Positions 10,054-21,800 of a stretch of DNA of 39,384 nt are shown here, piece after piece (positions within the stretch are counted from its first letter, which is position 1; every line of letters begins with the position of its first letter). The stretch is from Parvularia atlantis (taxonomy: Eukaryota; Opisthokonta; Rotosphaerida): assembly GCA_943704415.1 (NCBI GenBank), contig CALSCO010000688.1:1-39384 (forward strand). Direction: 5' to 3'. The translations under genes were made by a program, and so were the position numbers. Below the pieces are notes generated by a model. That model had not been told where the DNA came from, did not search any database, and saw only the letters and a list, made by a program, of their open reading frames with translations.

Positions 10054-11341
10054 ATGCCGGCGGACGTGCTGCGCGTCGTCGCCCGCTCGCGCTGGCGGCG
10101 CTGGCAGGTCGACTGCGCGGGCATGACGTGCAACGTGTTCGCGGTGGGGACGATGTGCCTCGGCTACGTCGTCGTGACCGTGTGGACGATCGTGCCGTGG
10201 CTCGGCTGGACGACGGGCGGCGTGGCGCACCTGCTGCTCGCCCACGTCCTGTTTGGGCTCATGTTCTGGTCGTGGGTCAAGGCCACGTTTGGCGATCCAG
10301 GCACGCCGACGACGCGCACTCTGCGCTCAACTGACAGGGGGTGCGCCGCGCCAGGGTTTGTCGGCCTGCCGCCCGAGGGCGTGTGCCTCTACGACGACCT
10401 GCCGAGCAACAAGGTGCGCGCCATCGCCTGCGCCGCACGCACGGCATGCCCACCCGCGATGCCAGGTGCGCCTGCGCTTCGGCGAGCACGTCACGTTCTG
10501 CGACAAGTGCGAGAACTACAAGCCGCTGCGGTCAGGTGGTGTGCGCGCGCACTGCGGGACGCTCACGCTGCGCACACGCCACGCAGCGCGCACCACTGCT
10601 CCACGTGCCGCCGCTGCGTGCGCCTGATGGACCACCACTGCAGTGCGCGGCGCACGTGCGTGTCCGAGCGAGACCGATGCTGACGCGCCGCGGCGCCCCA
10701 GTTTGGGTCAACAACTGTGTGGGCGAGTACAACCACAAGGCGTTCATGCTGTTCCTGCTCTACACGCACGCCTGCGCGGTCTACACGCTCGCGATGGTCG
10801 CGCTGCGGACATACACGTGCATCACGGGGTCGCTGCGCGCGTGCGCCGCGCAGGCATCGGCCGTGACGATCGTCCTGAGCGCGCTCACGCTGTTCCTCGC
10901 CCTGCTCTTTGCGCTCTTCGTGCTCATCATGGGCTGCGACCAGCTGTGCTCGCTCTGGAAGGATCAGACGTACATCGAGAAGCTCAAGCGCGAGCGCGGC
11001 TTTGACGTCGCCGCCGCCGACATCGCCCCGACCAGCGCCGTCTCCGAGAAGCACAGCGGCGGCAGCCCGGTCCCGCCCGCGTCGCCGTCGCTCGTCGCGC
11101 GATGGGCCGACTACCTCGTGCCGCGCTGGCCGCGGTTCAAGTGCGCGCCGGGACGCGACGTGCGCCGATGCTCACGAATGCCCGCCGCGCCAGACACGTC
11201 TTTGCGCGCGACGAGGAGTTTTCGCTCACGTGGCTGCTGCCGCTCGACACCAACCACCGGCACGACCGCTGGTACGCCGATGTGAGCGAGATTGACGACT
11301 ACACGCGGCCGCCACCGCCGGCGCCGGCTGAAACGTCTTGA
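10054..11341 (+). CDS. DHHC-type protein S-palmitoyltransferase
   Basis: Transfers palmitate from CoA to cysteines of membrane-associated proteins, usually at Golgi, ER or plasma membrane. Exons: 10054-10413, 10466-10530, 10587-10642, 10702-11140, 11194-11341; 355 residues. Two membrane segments (NVFAVGTMCLGYVVVTVWTI and HLLLAHVLFGLMFWSW) precede the Cys-rich domain, which reads VTFCDKCENYKPLRA, then HHCSTCRRCVRLMDHHC, then IWVNNCVGEYNHKAF once introns are removed; the catalytic Cys is the last of DHHC. Two more membrane segments follow (about AFMLFLLYTHACAVYTLAMV and VLSALTLFLALLFALFVLIM). The C-terminal tail is cytosolic, with SLTWLLPLDTNHRHDRWYAD. The intron at 10531 starts GTCAGG, chosen because it restores the Cys-rich domain exactly. 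No ankyrin repeats, so the subtype is unclear. Confidence 0.92.
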
Positions 11342-11401
11342 GAAGGGTCTTCCAATTTTTGCCGTGTTTTGTTGTTGTTGTTGTGCACACTTGCCTGATG
11401 A

Positions 11402-12359
11402 TCACTTGGCCTTTGCGCGCTTGCGCCCGCCTGCGGCGGCCGGCGCGGCTGGTGCAGCAGGCGCGGCGGGCCGGATGCTCTTGTAGCTGGCCTTGACTCG
11501 CCCAACGTCGTAGTCCACGCGCAGCAGCCGCCCGTTGAACGGCGCGCCCTGAAGCTCCATCGCGGCGTCGGCCGCCTCCTGCGTCGCAAACTCAATGTAG
11601 GCAAAGCTGTGCCGTACGTTTTGCACGTGAGCTGCGCGCGCCTGCGCCCCAGCAAGGCTGCGCGCACACCCTTTCGAGCGCTGCGTGCCAGAGTCGAGGC
11701 CGAGGCGCACGGACGCGATCTCGCCGCACGCGCTGAAGGCGTCAGTCAGGCTGTCTTCGGTCGCGTCGTACGGCAGGTTGCCGACGAAGATCGTCGTGCT
11801 CTTGTGCCCGCCCGGCACGGCTGGCGGCGGGCGCGTTCAGCACACAGCGTCAGGCATCCTGGCGCGCCGCACGCACCCGTGCTCTTGAGCGGCGGCGGCG
11901 GCTTGGCGCCGCGCGACATCGATATGTCCAGGTACCGGTCCTTGAGCACCTGCCCGTCAAGCGCGCACGCCGCCTGCGCCTCCTCGATCGTGTCAAAGTC
12001 GACGTGGGCGTAGCCGCGCGGCCGATTTGAGTCGTGGTAGCGCGGCATACGGATGGCGCTGCGCTCACGTCAGCACGGGCGCCTGGCCGAGCACGGCCGC
12101 CGCACCGCACGGGCCCCACGGACGCGAAGAACGCGCGCAGGTCGTTCTCGGACGCCGCGTACGAGATGCCCGAGACGAACACGGACGGCACGCTCGCGTC
12201 GACAGCGTGCTGCTCCTGCTGCGCGCGCGGCCGCTTGCTCGCGGGCTCATCCGCCGGCGCCGACCGCTTCGTCGCGCTTGCTGCCGGCTCGGGCGCGGCC
12301 GCAGCGGCCTCGGCGGCGGCAGCGGCGGCGGCCTTCTTGGCCTTCGACTTTCGAGGCAT
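11402..12359 (-). CDS. Two-RRM RNA-binding protein, nucleolin/Nsr1/Gar2-like
   Basis: Exons (minus order): 12106-12359, 11877-12058, 11670-11820, 11402-11606; 263 residues. A Lys-rich, Ala-rich head (MPRKSKAKKAAAA, with KRSAPADEPASKRPR resembling a nuclear localisation signal) precedes two RRMs. RRM1 has RNP2 SVFVSGISYA and RNP1 RPRGYAHVDF; RRM2 has RNP2 TIFVGNLPYD and RNP1 RSKGFAYIEF. The tail is Ala/Pro-rich and ends GGRKRAKAK. Layout and basic termini resemble fungal Nsr1/Gar2 and other nucleolar pre-rRNA processing factors, but the acidic Ser tracts and RGG tail of those proteins are missing. A general nuclear RRM protein is equally possible. Stop 60 bases from the DHHC gene's stop. Confidence 0.88.
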
Positions 12360-12447
12360 CGTGGCCTGTCACGAAGCTGAGCGGCTCGTGTGCGTTTACG
12401 AAACTGCAAGTGTGGCTGCGTGTCGCACTTTTCTGAGCGCTGGCGAT
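12360..12447. promoter_or_regulatory. 88-bp divergent start region, RRM protein / VID27
   Basis: Start codons diverge over 88 bases that are less GC-rich than the coding flanks. No motif recognised. Confidence 0.4.
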
Positions 12448-15400
12448 ATGCAGTCTGTCTTGAACGCGCTGAGCGGCCTGGTGTTCGGCGGCGACTCTGG
12501 CGACGGCGGTGCGCTCACGGGCAGTCTTCACGAGCGTGTGCCGGCGGCGCGCAGCTTCCGGCAGACGTGCGTCGCGCGGCCGGCGCTGGCCAATCCGCTG
12601 GCCAACCTGTCGCACCCAGCTACCTCACGGCGACGGCCGAGGTGGGCAAGACGACGACCGCGCACCAGTCCACGCTCAACATCATGCGCAGCGAGGACGA
12701 GGACACGGACGACGACGGTGCGCGCGCACGCACTTTGCACGCGCGTGACGTGGCTGACCGGCATTCGCGCGTGCACAAAGACATCGAGCGCTCGTTCCTG
12801 ATCGACGAGAGCATGAACGTCTACGCCGAGAAGACCGACGACGGCAACATCGCGCTCTTCTTCCGCGGCAAGCTGCCCAACGTGCGTGCGCGACACCTTG
12901 CGGCGCACCTCCGCTGACCGCTTGCAGGACGCCGTGGCCGAGTACTACTTTGAGGTCGAGCCAGGCAAGGTTGGCAAGCTCGAGGCGCTCGAGCGGAACG
13001 TGCTGCGGGCCGTCTACGAACGCAAGTACGGCCGTGACGCGACCGGCGTCGCTGTCGCCGAGCTCGAGCGCCTGCGCGGGTGCGCGCAAGCCGGCTGCCG
13101 GCCCAGCCCAGTGCTGATGACGTTGTCGCCAGCTCGCGCTCGCGCCCGATGGTCCCGCTCGGCACGCCCGTGGCCAAGCCCGCGGCCAAAGCGACCTCAG
13201 CCACGAGCACGCCCGCATCCGCCGGCAGCAGCCGGGCCGCGCCGCATACGACCGGCCCGGTGCCGAAGATGGGCTCGCTCGACGACGACGGTGCGCGGCG
13301 CACGGCTGCCCGCCCGGGCGACGGTGCTGAGCGTGCGCGTGCAGCCGCGGGCATGTATACGCTGGTCTCGAGCGCGGCCGTGAAGCTGCTCCGCTTCGAC
13401 GGTGGCGCGCTCCAGTACGTGCCCGTCAGCAGCAACGCGACCATCGCCGTGCACAAGCTCAACACGGGCAACTTTGACTGTGCGCGCCTCGCGCGGCCTG
13501 CGTGCGACGCATGTGCGACTCACGCGGCCGTGCACAGTCAAACTGTCGATCACCGTCGACGGCAACAAGATCGAGGCCCCGCTAGACAGCCAGATGGTCG
13601 TCAAGTTCCCGAGGGTGCGCAGCCCGTTCGCAAGGTGTGCGCTGCCCAGCTCACGCGCGCACGAGCGCAGAGCGCGACCGTGGAGATGTCGCTTGCGATT
13701 TTCCGTACGTGGACGCGGCCGCGCTGGTGGCTCAGGGCTGAGCATCGGCGCACGCGCAGCCAATGCATACGGCGTCAAGTTCAAGAACGCGGACGAGCGC
13801 GCGGCCTTTGCAAAGGCGGTCATGAAGGCCTGGATGGAGCATGCACGCCACGAGACCGTCCCCGTGCGTACCGTGCCACAAGTGCGCGCGTACGAGGCAG
13901 GCCTGACCGCGTTCGCCAGGACGACGATTGCCGGATGTACCTGCCGCGCGGTGCGTGCCGCTGCCCCGCGCGCGCGGTGCAGTGGCTGAGCGTCGTGCTG
14001 CCGCAGCGATCGACGAGGACGAGGACGGCGAGCAGGCCGCCGATGACGACAACGAGGACGTGGACGAAGAGGAGGAGCAGGAGGAGGACCGCCGACGCAT
14101 CCGACAGGGCACGCGGAGGGTGCGGTGTTGCTGCGCCCGTGCGTGTGCGGTGACATCGCACTTACGCTGCGCTGGCGCAGGATGACGGCGAGAGCGATTA
14201 TTCGACCGGACGCGCGGGCCAGGACGAGTTCAAGCGCGCCGGCGCCGAGCACAACAGCCAGCTGGCCGTGGGTGCCAGCCGCACCGAGCGCGTGTTTGTC
14301 ATGCGCGGCAACATGGTGCGCTGCTTCCGTCGCCTTTCGGCCGCCGCTGACTCGTTCGCAGATGGGCTTGTTCCGCGCCAACGCGGACAACGAGCTGCAG
14401 TTTGAGCTGACGCGCAAGGACCTCAAGGCGCGCGACGGCTCGCCACTGAAGCCGGTCAAGGTGCAACCGCGGCGGGGGTGGCTGTGCGCGGCTGACCGGC
14501 CGTCGCGACCAGGTCATGATGCACCAGCAGGACGCGTCGATGCTCGCCGTGAACTCGCACGACCAGCGCCAGATCAGCCGCATCGACATGGAGACGGGCA
14601 AGGTCGTCGAGGAATACGTGCGTGCCGGTGCCAGTCGACAGTGCCGGGCGCCCCGCGCTGACGCCGCTGCCGCTGTCGCAGTCGGCCGGCGAGTCGAGCG
14701 TGGTCGACATCGCGCCCGTCGAGCGGTTTGCCCAGGCGACGAACGAGCGCACGTTTTCGGCCATCTCCGGCAAGGCCCTGTTCAAGATTGACCCACTGCA
14801 GGCCTCGGGCGGCAAAGTGCAGGACGGCTCGCTGTGCGCGACCGCGCGTGTGCACGCTGTGCCGGCGCGCACGCTGACGACGCCGCGCTGCAGCAAGGCG
14901 TACTCGTCCAACATGGGCTTTACGTCGCTCGCGACGACGAGTGCGGGCGAGGTCGTCATCGGCGACACGAAGGGCCAGCTGCGCCTGTTTAACAAGTACG
15001 CGACGAACGCCAAGACTCAGCTGCCGGGCTTTGGCGGTGCGTGCGTGTGGGTGTGGTGCGGACGACAACGTCTCGCTGATCACGCCCTTACCGGCAGACG
15101 CGATCCTCGGCGTCGACGTCTCGGCCGACGGCAAGTGGATCCTGGCCACGTGCGCCACATACATCTTGCTCTTCCCGGCCGAGCACCCGGAGGAACCCCA
15201 GAAGACGGGCTTCAGCAAGCCGCTTGGCGTGCACAAGGTACGGCGCCCGCGTCCGCGTCCGGCGAGCAACCGCTAACCGTGCCGCAGCCGCGCCCGATCC
15301 GCCTCGAGCTGACGCCGGAGCACAAGATCAAGCTGGGCAGCGACAAGGCGCGCTGCCCGCCGTGCCCGGAGGGGGGGGGGCGGGCGCTGCTTGCATCTGA

Positions 15401-15805
15401 TCACGCGCCGCGCGCGCCACGCAGGTGTCGTTCACGCCCGCGCGCTTCGACAAGACGGCGAACGGCCTTGAGCGCTCGATCGTGACGAGGTGCGCGCTGG
15501 GTTGAGCGGGCATGCGCGGCGCAGGCCTGACCGTTCTGGGCAGCACCGGCCCGCACGTGATTACCTGGAACTTCCGCCAGGTCAAACAGGGCAACGTCGA
15601 CCGGTACCGCATCCACACCCACGCCGACAGCGTCGTGCAGAGCCAGTTCCTGTACGGCCAGTCGCGCGCGGTCGCCGTGGCGCTGCCCGATGACGTCTCG
15701 CTCGATGAGGTCAAGCAGTTCTCGCTCGCGCCGAACGTGTACGCGCGCGGCCGCGCGAGCATGGGCGGCCGCACGCGCGACGACATCGTCAACTCGCCGC
15801 ATTGA
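12448..15805 (+). CDS. VID27: VID27-family protein (vacuolar import and degradation)
   Basis: Homologue of yeast Vid27 and plant CYPRO4-type proteins: a PH-like domain plus a C-terminal beta-propeller, linked in yeast to vacuolar import of gluconeogenic enzymes. I place 20 exons and 19 introns (first exon 12448-12508, last 15544-15805), giving 759 residues (yeast 782). Landmarks: IERSFLIDESMNVYAEKTDD, VLRAVYERKYGRDA, an acidic DEDEDGEQAADDD tract, VFVMRGNMMGLFRANADNE, KVMMHQQDASMLAVNS, RFAQATNERTFSAISGKALF, GVDVSADGKWILATC and STGPHVITWNF. Very short exons occur (34 bases at 13671, 31 at 13920). Intron 15348-15424 fits only as GC-AG and holds a 10-base G run. The N-terminal join (intron 12509-12564) and the 12718-12780 intron are the least certain. 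Animals lack VID27. Confidence 0.9.
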
Positions 15806-15889
15806 GGGATGATCGCTGTGTGCGTCCGTGTGCGTGCGTGCTGTGAAGTGTGCGGAAGATTCCTTGTCAATCGCATCGTGGCACGTGCG

Positions 15890-17817
15890 ATGCCGCCGCC
15901 ACGCCGATCGTGGGTGCGCGTCGCGGCCGTGTTCTGCGGCTTCGCGCTCGTCTGCAACTTTGTCCCGTCCGAGCCCTTCCTCACGCCGTACCTGCTCGAC
16001 GACAAGCACTTTACCGAGGACGAGCTCAACAACCAGATCTACGCCGTGTGCGTGCGCAAGCCCGGATGCGCGCGCGCGCGCGCCATTGACCGGCGCGGCC
16101 GGCCGCCCAGCTCCACCTATGCCTTCACGGCGTTCCTGCTCGTCGTCGGGCCCGTCGCCGAGCTCGTCGGCTACAAGGCGCTCGTCGTGGGCAACGCGGC
16201 CTCGCACGTCGTCACGCGGCTCATGCTGATCTGGGGCACGGTGCGCGCCGCCGAGGGGCCGCATCGGGCCTCACGCCCGCCGCCGCCGCCGGCGCGCAGA
16301 CCATCGGCGCCATGCAGTTCATGCAGGTCACGTACGGCCTCGCCATGGCCTGCGAGGTCGTCTACTTTGCCTTTGTCTACAAGCTCGTGGACGAGGCGCA
16401 CTTCCAGCGGCTGGTGCGCACACGCGTGACGATCGCCCGCGTGACGCCGCCGGCCGCGCAGACAAGCCTCACGCGCGCGGCCACGCTGCTCAGTCGCGTG
16501 TTCTCGGGCGTGCTCGGTGCCGCTCGGCACTTGCTGGCAGCGCGCGCGCGGCGCCCTCTGACTTGATCCGCGCAGCCCAGGTGCTCGTGACGTTTGCCGG
16601 CGTGCCCCTCGTCACGCTGTTCTACGTCTCGTTCGCCTCGAGCTGCATCGCCCTCGTCCAGTCGCTGTGGTTCCCCGGGAGCGACCCTGTGCTGTTCGGT
16701 GCGCGCGCGTGCGGCTGCCGTGCTTCTGTGCAGCTCACACGAGACGCGCGGCCGGCAGCCAAGGCCGACACACCCACCGACGCGCGCGCGGGCCGCCTGG
16801 GCGCCGCGCTCGCCGAGATCTGCCGCCAGACGGTGGAGGGCGCGGCGTACGTGCGCAAGACATACGGCGACGGGACGCTGCTGTGGCTCTCGCTGCTGTG
16901 GTGCACGGCGCAGTGCGCGATCCTCGCGATTGAGGGCTACGCGTCGTCGCTCTGGTGCGCGGGCCTGCGCAGGCACCCAAAGCGCGCAGTCTGACCGGCC
17001 GTGTGCGTGCAGGTATGAGGTCGACCCGGCGGTCGAGTACAACGGCTTTGTTGACTCGGCTGCGCGCATGTTTGGCGCGGCGGGCGCGTTCCTGCCGGCT
17101 GTGCTCAACCTACAGTCGCACGTGCGTCCCGGGCCATGCGCCACGCACGCACGGCTGCTCACGCGCCGCCGCAGAAGGGCATCCCGGGTGTGCTCACCGT
17201 GCTCTCGTGCACGCTCGCGGCCGCGCTCGTCGTCGCGATGTCGTTTGCCAACAGCATCTGGGTGTGCTACGTCGGCTACATCGGCTTCGAGGGCCTCATG
17301 TACTTCATGACGGCGATCATCGCCGTGCAGATCGCCTCGTGGTGCGCGCTGCCTGCGCGTGTGCGCATCGCCGCCTTGACACGCGCGCGCGGCAGCATCG
17401 CGGACGACCGCTTCGCGTTCGTCTTTGGCCTCAACATGTTTTTTGCGGCGGGCATGTTCACGTTGATGCAGATCGTCGTGTCATCGCTCGGCATGACCAT
17501 CACCGCGCGCTTCCACGTCTACAGCGTGCGTCTTTGCGTGCTGGCGACGCGCGATACAGTGGCTGACGCACGCGGGTGGGCAGGGCTACATTGTCGCCGT
17601 CGTCATCATCGCCGTCATCGCCGCCTGGCGCGCCTTCGCCGTTGCCACCGCGGCCTACCCGATCGACTTTCACGCGCTCGGCAGCGGCAGCGTCGGCGCC
17701 GGCACCGACACGCTCATGTCGGCCAGCTCGGACGAGCTTGACGAGTTTCTCGACGACGGCGACGGCGGCCTGGGCGAGGCCGAGATGGTGGCGCTGCGCA
17801 TGGGCATTATCAGGTAG
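15890..17817 (+). CDS. SLC19-family carrier (reduced folate / thiamine transporter type)
   Basis: Multi-pass carrier of the reduced-folate-carrier family, which moves folates or thiamine across the plasma membrane. Exons: 15890-16047, 16111-16240, 16300-16413, 16462-16516, 16576-16698, 16759-16954, 17013-17121, 17175-17341, 17396-17525, 17584-17817; 471 residues (human members about 500-590). The family signature is clear: NFVPSEPFLTPYLLDDKHF then TEDELNNQIYAV, and CEVVYFAFVYKLVDEAHFQR. The second half has YNGFVDSAARMFGA and RFAFVFGLNMFFAAGMF. About eleven to twelve hydrophobic helices are visible, and the acidic tail (SASSDELDEFLDDGD) is cytosolic. The substrate cannot be told from sequence. 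Families of this type are typical of animals and some protists and unusual in fungi. Same strand as VID27, 84 bases downstream. Confidence 0.9.
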
Positions 17818-18234
17818 CCTCTGCCAGTGCGCGTGAGCGAGTGAGCCTGAGCACAACAAAAGCTTTGGCATGTGAGTTGCATCGAGAAAAAAACACAGCC
17901 TGCGTCACAGAACGCGGCTAAGAACGCGGCGTCTGACGACCTGCGCACGCTGTCCCTGCAGCCTTTACCTGGCGTACACCCCCCCGGGGCCAGCATACAT
18001 AGTGGCCGAGGGAGCTGGCTGGAGAGAAGAATCAGCCATCGCATGCAACTTGAATATGCCGCGCAACCTAGTAGTAGTACAACAGCGTGGGCGCAGGCTA
18101 CCCAAACAGCGCCGGCGAGGTAAACGAACAGGAGAATCGTCGCCGTGACTCGGTCAAGTGCGTGCATTCGGCAACAGCGGCGGCAGCGACCAAACAACAG
18201 GCGCCTAACTTGAGGGCCCAGCGCCGACGATATC
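17818..18234. other. Longest gene-free stretch, 417 bases
   Basis: This tandem spacer is clearly richer in A and T than its neighbours. No tRNA, snRNA, repeat or coding segment was recognised. It should hold the 3' end of the SLC19 transcript and the promoter of the orphan gene that follows. Confidence 0.55.
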
Positions 18235-18788
18235 ATGACAGCCGCACCGTCCACGCCACAACCCGTCGTCGGCCGCGCCGTCCTCTGCTTCGTCCCGCGT
18301 GCGCCGCCGGCCGCGGCGTGGTTCCAGGTGCGCCGTGTACGCAGCGGGTGGTTTGCGCGCAAGAGTGATGCGCGGCGCAGGGCCACGTTGTGCTGCGCGG
18401 CGGCGGGCGGGCGCTGGGCCTGCTGGGCGAGCAGGTGGCGCCGCCGTCGTCGGTGGCCGTGCACGAGTGCTGCTACCCGCACGGCCCGCCCGAGTTCTAC
18501 GACGTGACGGTGGTGGACCACGGGCGCGGCGCGGACGTGCGGCTGGAGGGCGTCGAGAAGGGCGTGGGGCTGCTGGGGCCGATGCAGGGCGCGCGGCTGC
18601 GCTGGGCACCGGACGGGCTGCTGCTGGACGCGGAGGCGGCCGAGGCGGTGGCGCGCTTCTTCCCGGGTGTGGTCTTCACGCCGTCGGTGCACGTGGCCGT
18701 GGGCGAGCTCGAGCTGAACATGTCGGACGAGAGCGTCAGTACTGACGACGACGCCGCGACAGCACACGTGCATTGCCATCATCTGTGA
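18235..18788 (+). CDS. Orphan protein of 166 residues
   Basis: Two exons, 18235-18327 and 18381-18788, with one GTGCGCC...CAG intron. I do not recognise the family. The product starts with an Ala/Pro-rich head and VVGRAVLCFVP. It continues GHVVLRGGGRALGLLGEQVA, HECCYPHGPPEFYDVTVVDH, VRLEGVEKGVGLLGPMQGAR and FFPGVVFTPSVHVAVGELEL, and ends acidic and His-rich (DDDAATAHVHCHHL). Alternating hydrophobic residues suggest a small beta-rich domain; no signal peptide or membrane segment. Support for coding: open frame across the splice, GC-rich codon third positions like its neighbours, and a stop 27 bases before the convergent gene's stop. Function unknown. Confidence 0.65.
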
Positions 18789-18815
18789 TCGTTGTACAGG
18801 CACGCCAAGGCTCTC

Positions 18816-21800
18816 TCAGCGGCGCGCGGGCACGCTACGGCTCTCGCGCTGCATCAGCTTGAGCAGCTGCGAGCGCACTGCGCCGACCGTGAGCACGTCG
18901 GCCTCGCCCACGAGGATGTCGGTCGTGGCGGTCGCCGGCGCCGCATTGCCGCTCTTGAGCAGCGCGAGCAGGTCGTAGATGCTGTAGTTGCGCGGGACGA
19001 CCTGCGGCGAGGGCCTGAGCGCCGCCCAAGAGCGGGGCCCCCAGGCGCGCGCACCTCCCACAGCCGCTCGAGCAGCTCGCGGTTGGTCGGGTTGTGCTCG
19101 AGCACGGTGGCAAAGACCGTGTGGAACAGCTCGACCTGCTGCACGACGTCGTTGGAGGCGCTCGCGTCCTGCGCCTGGCGTGGCTGTCAGGCGGGGGGCC
19201 GACACGGAGCACGCAGCGTCGCACCTGCGCGATGGCCTCGTCCCACCGGCGCAGGCTGAGCAGGAAGCGCACCGCGGCGGGCGCCTCGTTCAGGGTCACG
19301 AGCAGCGCAGTGAGGGCGCGCACGCTCGCGTCGGGCTGTGGCCACGCGAGCACCGCGGTCGGGTTGGCCGGCATGGCGGCCTGCAACGCGCGCTGGCGGA
19401 AGCCCTCGAGGATGCGCGACGAGTCGCGGCGCCAAAGGCGCGTGTTGTTGGCGTTGCGCGCGTTGCCCGCCTTGGTGCGGATGCTCAACGACTGGGCGCA
19501 AGCGCGAAAACGTCGCTCAGGGGTCGGTACACCGCCAGCAGGCGCGCACGCACGCACTTTGAGCGCTGCCGCATGCGCAAACGTGACGAGCTTGCACAGC
19601 TGCGCCGGAAGCAGCCGCACGAGCAGGGCGCACAGCGCCTCAAACAGCAGCAGACGCGGCGAGCGCATGCCGCGGCCCTTGACGGCGACCTCCTGCAGCG
19701 ACTCCTCGCGGAAAAAGTGGTCCAGCATGACGAGGTCGTCGCCGTCCGGCAGGTCGGCGTCATCTGGCGCGGCGTACAGTACGTGTCAGCAGCCGCGGCA
19801 GCAGCAGTGAGCCGGCCCCGAACCGAGCTCGCCCAGCGACAAGAACGCCATCAGCTCAGGCAGCACAAGCTCGGGCAGGTCCAGCACAAACGTCTCGAAG
19901 CGGCTGCGATCTGCGCGCCGCCACGGCGCCGTCATCAGTGACCCGCCCGGCCGCGTGTGCTGAGCGGAAGCTTGCACCCTCGCACGTCTCTGTCGGCGTC
20001 TTCGACTGGCGGAAGCGCGAGGCGCCGCGCTGCAGGATCGCGCGCAGCTCGCCGAGCGTGTCGCCGCGCAGGATCATGCTGGCCTCGCCCTGCGCCGACG
20101 GCTGCGCGGACGGCTGCGTAGGCGTCGCGGACGCCTCGGCCCCGCCCGGCGACGCGGCGGGCTCCTCACGCTCGCTGAACGCCGCGACCATCACCGGCAG
20201 GGCCGCGTCCTCGTCCTCCTCGAGCGTGCGCAGATACTCTTCCACGATCGCTGCGATGCGTCAGAGGCGCGCACGTCGTGTGCAACGGCACTACGCACGC
20301 TTCAGCTGCTTGTTGAGCGGCGTCTGGACGCGGAACGCGCGGAAGGCGGCGCTCATGGGCTCGGTGCCGTTCGCAAGCTCGAGCGTGCGAGACGGCAGAT
20401 CGTCGTCGGCCGCGTGCTCGCGCGGCTGCCCGTCAAAGTCCTCCAGGAAGAGCGACAGGTGCGAGCGCAGGTACCGCCGCTGCGACGGGAAGTTGCCGAG
20501 CAGCGCGACGGCCAGGGCGGGGCTCTGCACGAGCTCGCGGCGCAGCAGGTCGCGCGCAGCCGCGATCGCCGCCTGGTTGCCGGTGGACGAGATGAGCGGC
20601 GACGCCTGTGCGAGCCGCTCAGTGCGCCGCACGCCGCAGCACCTGCGCGTGCGTGCCTGGAAGCTACTCAGCAGGAACGCCGCGTCGAGGATCTGGCGCG
20701 CGTGGTGGCGGTGCAGCGACCTGCGGCGCGCGCGCGTGACGGTCAGCCATACGTCCGCCTCCCACGCGCACGAGCACCGAACCACAGCTCTGCGGGCGCG
20801 TCGGGCGGCGCAACAACGTCCACGACGCGGTTGTGCTGCGCGGGGCGGAAGCGTGTAAGCACAACGCCGGCCCCGTCCGCTGAGCGCGCGGCACCTGGAA
20901 CTGCATAATGCCACGCGCGCCCCACAGGCCGACCTGCGCCGCGGGGCCGTACGTCGCCCAGGCCTCGGGCAGCTCCGGTCCGAGCTCGGTCGGGTGCGGC
21001 ATCACACCCACCAGACGCCCCGTGGTGACGGCGTAGACACTGGTGACGCGTGTGAGCAACGTAGTCGGCGCACATCGACGCCACGCACAACGACGCGCGC
21101 GCGTCCACCACGATCAGGCTCAGCCGGTGGTACAGTAGGCGCACAGGTCCCTCCGGCGCGCCGCTGCTGGTCGCGCCGTCGAGCCGCGCGAGCACGCGCG
21201 TGTGTACGGTGTTGCCTATGAAGGCGCAGACCGACACCGTCCGGCCTGTGTCCAGCACGAGCAGCTCACGTGTGACCGGGTGCACGGCGTACGCGGCCAC
21301 GCGCGGCAGCGGGCCGGTCGCCGCGCCCTCGGCCGGGTGGTGGCGACCCCAGACCATCGACAGCACCGGACTGTTGGCCTCGTGCGCCCAGAAGTAGCAC
21401 AGATCCTCGCCGAGCGCGCCGGCGGGCGCCCCGGGTGCGTCCAGCGGGGCGCACGTCGCCGGCATGAACGCGAGGCCACCGTCGATGCTGAGCAGGCGCA
21501 CGGGCGCGACGCCGCGGAGGAGCACGCGCAGAGCCACGGCGGCCCAGACGAGGCTGAGCTGCTCCTGCGCGTTCTCCTGCACGAGCAGCGGGATCACGCT
21601 CACATCGCACGCGTCCGCGCCGCGCTTGTCGGCGTAGACCTCAGTGAAGACGAGCACGGCGGCGTCGGGCGTGCCGCTGCGCTCGAGGATGGCGTCGCGC
21701 ATGCGCACGGCGTGCTCGAGCGGGATGCGGTCGCGCAGCGTGCGCAGCCACACCGACCGCCGCCGGCTAAACAGCCAGCCCTCGAGCGCGCCGTTCTCGC

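Noticed and set aside
10337-10375. CTGACAG just after the first DHHC exon half, looking like an intron end
   Set aside because: No donor upstream gives the right phase without deleting the conserved Asp-Pro-Gly, so I kept the exon uninterrupted.
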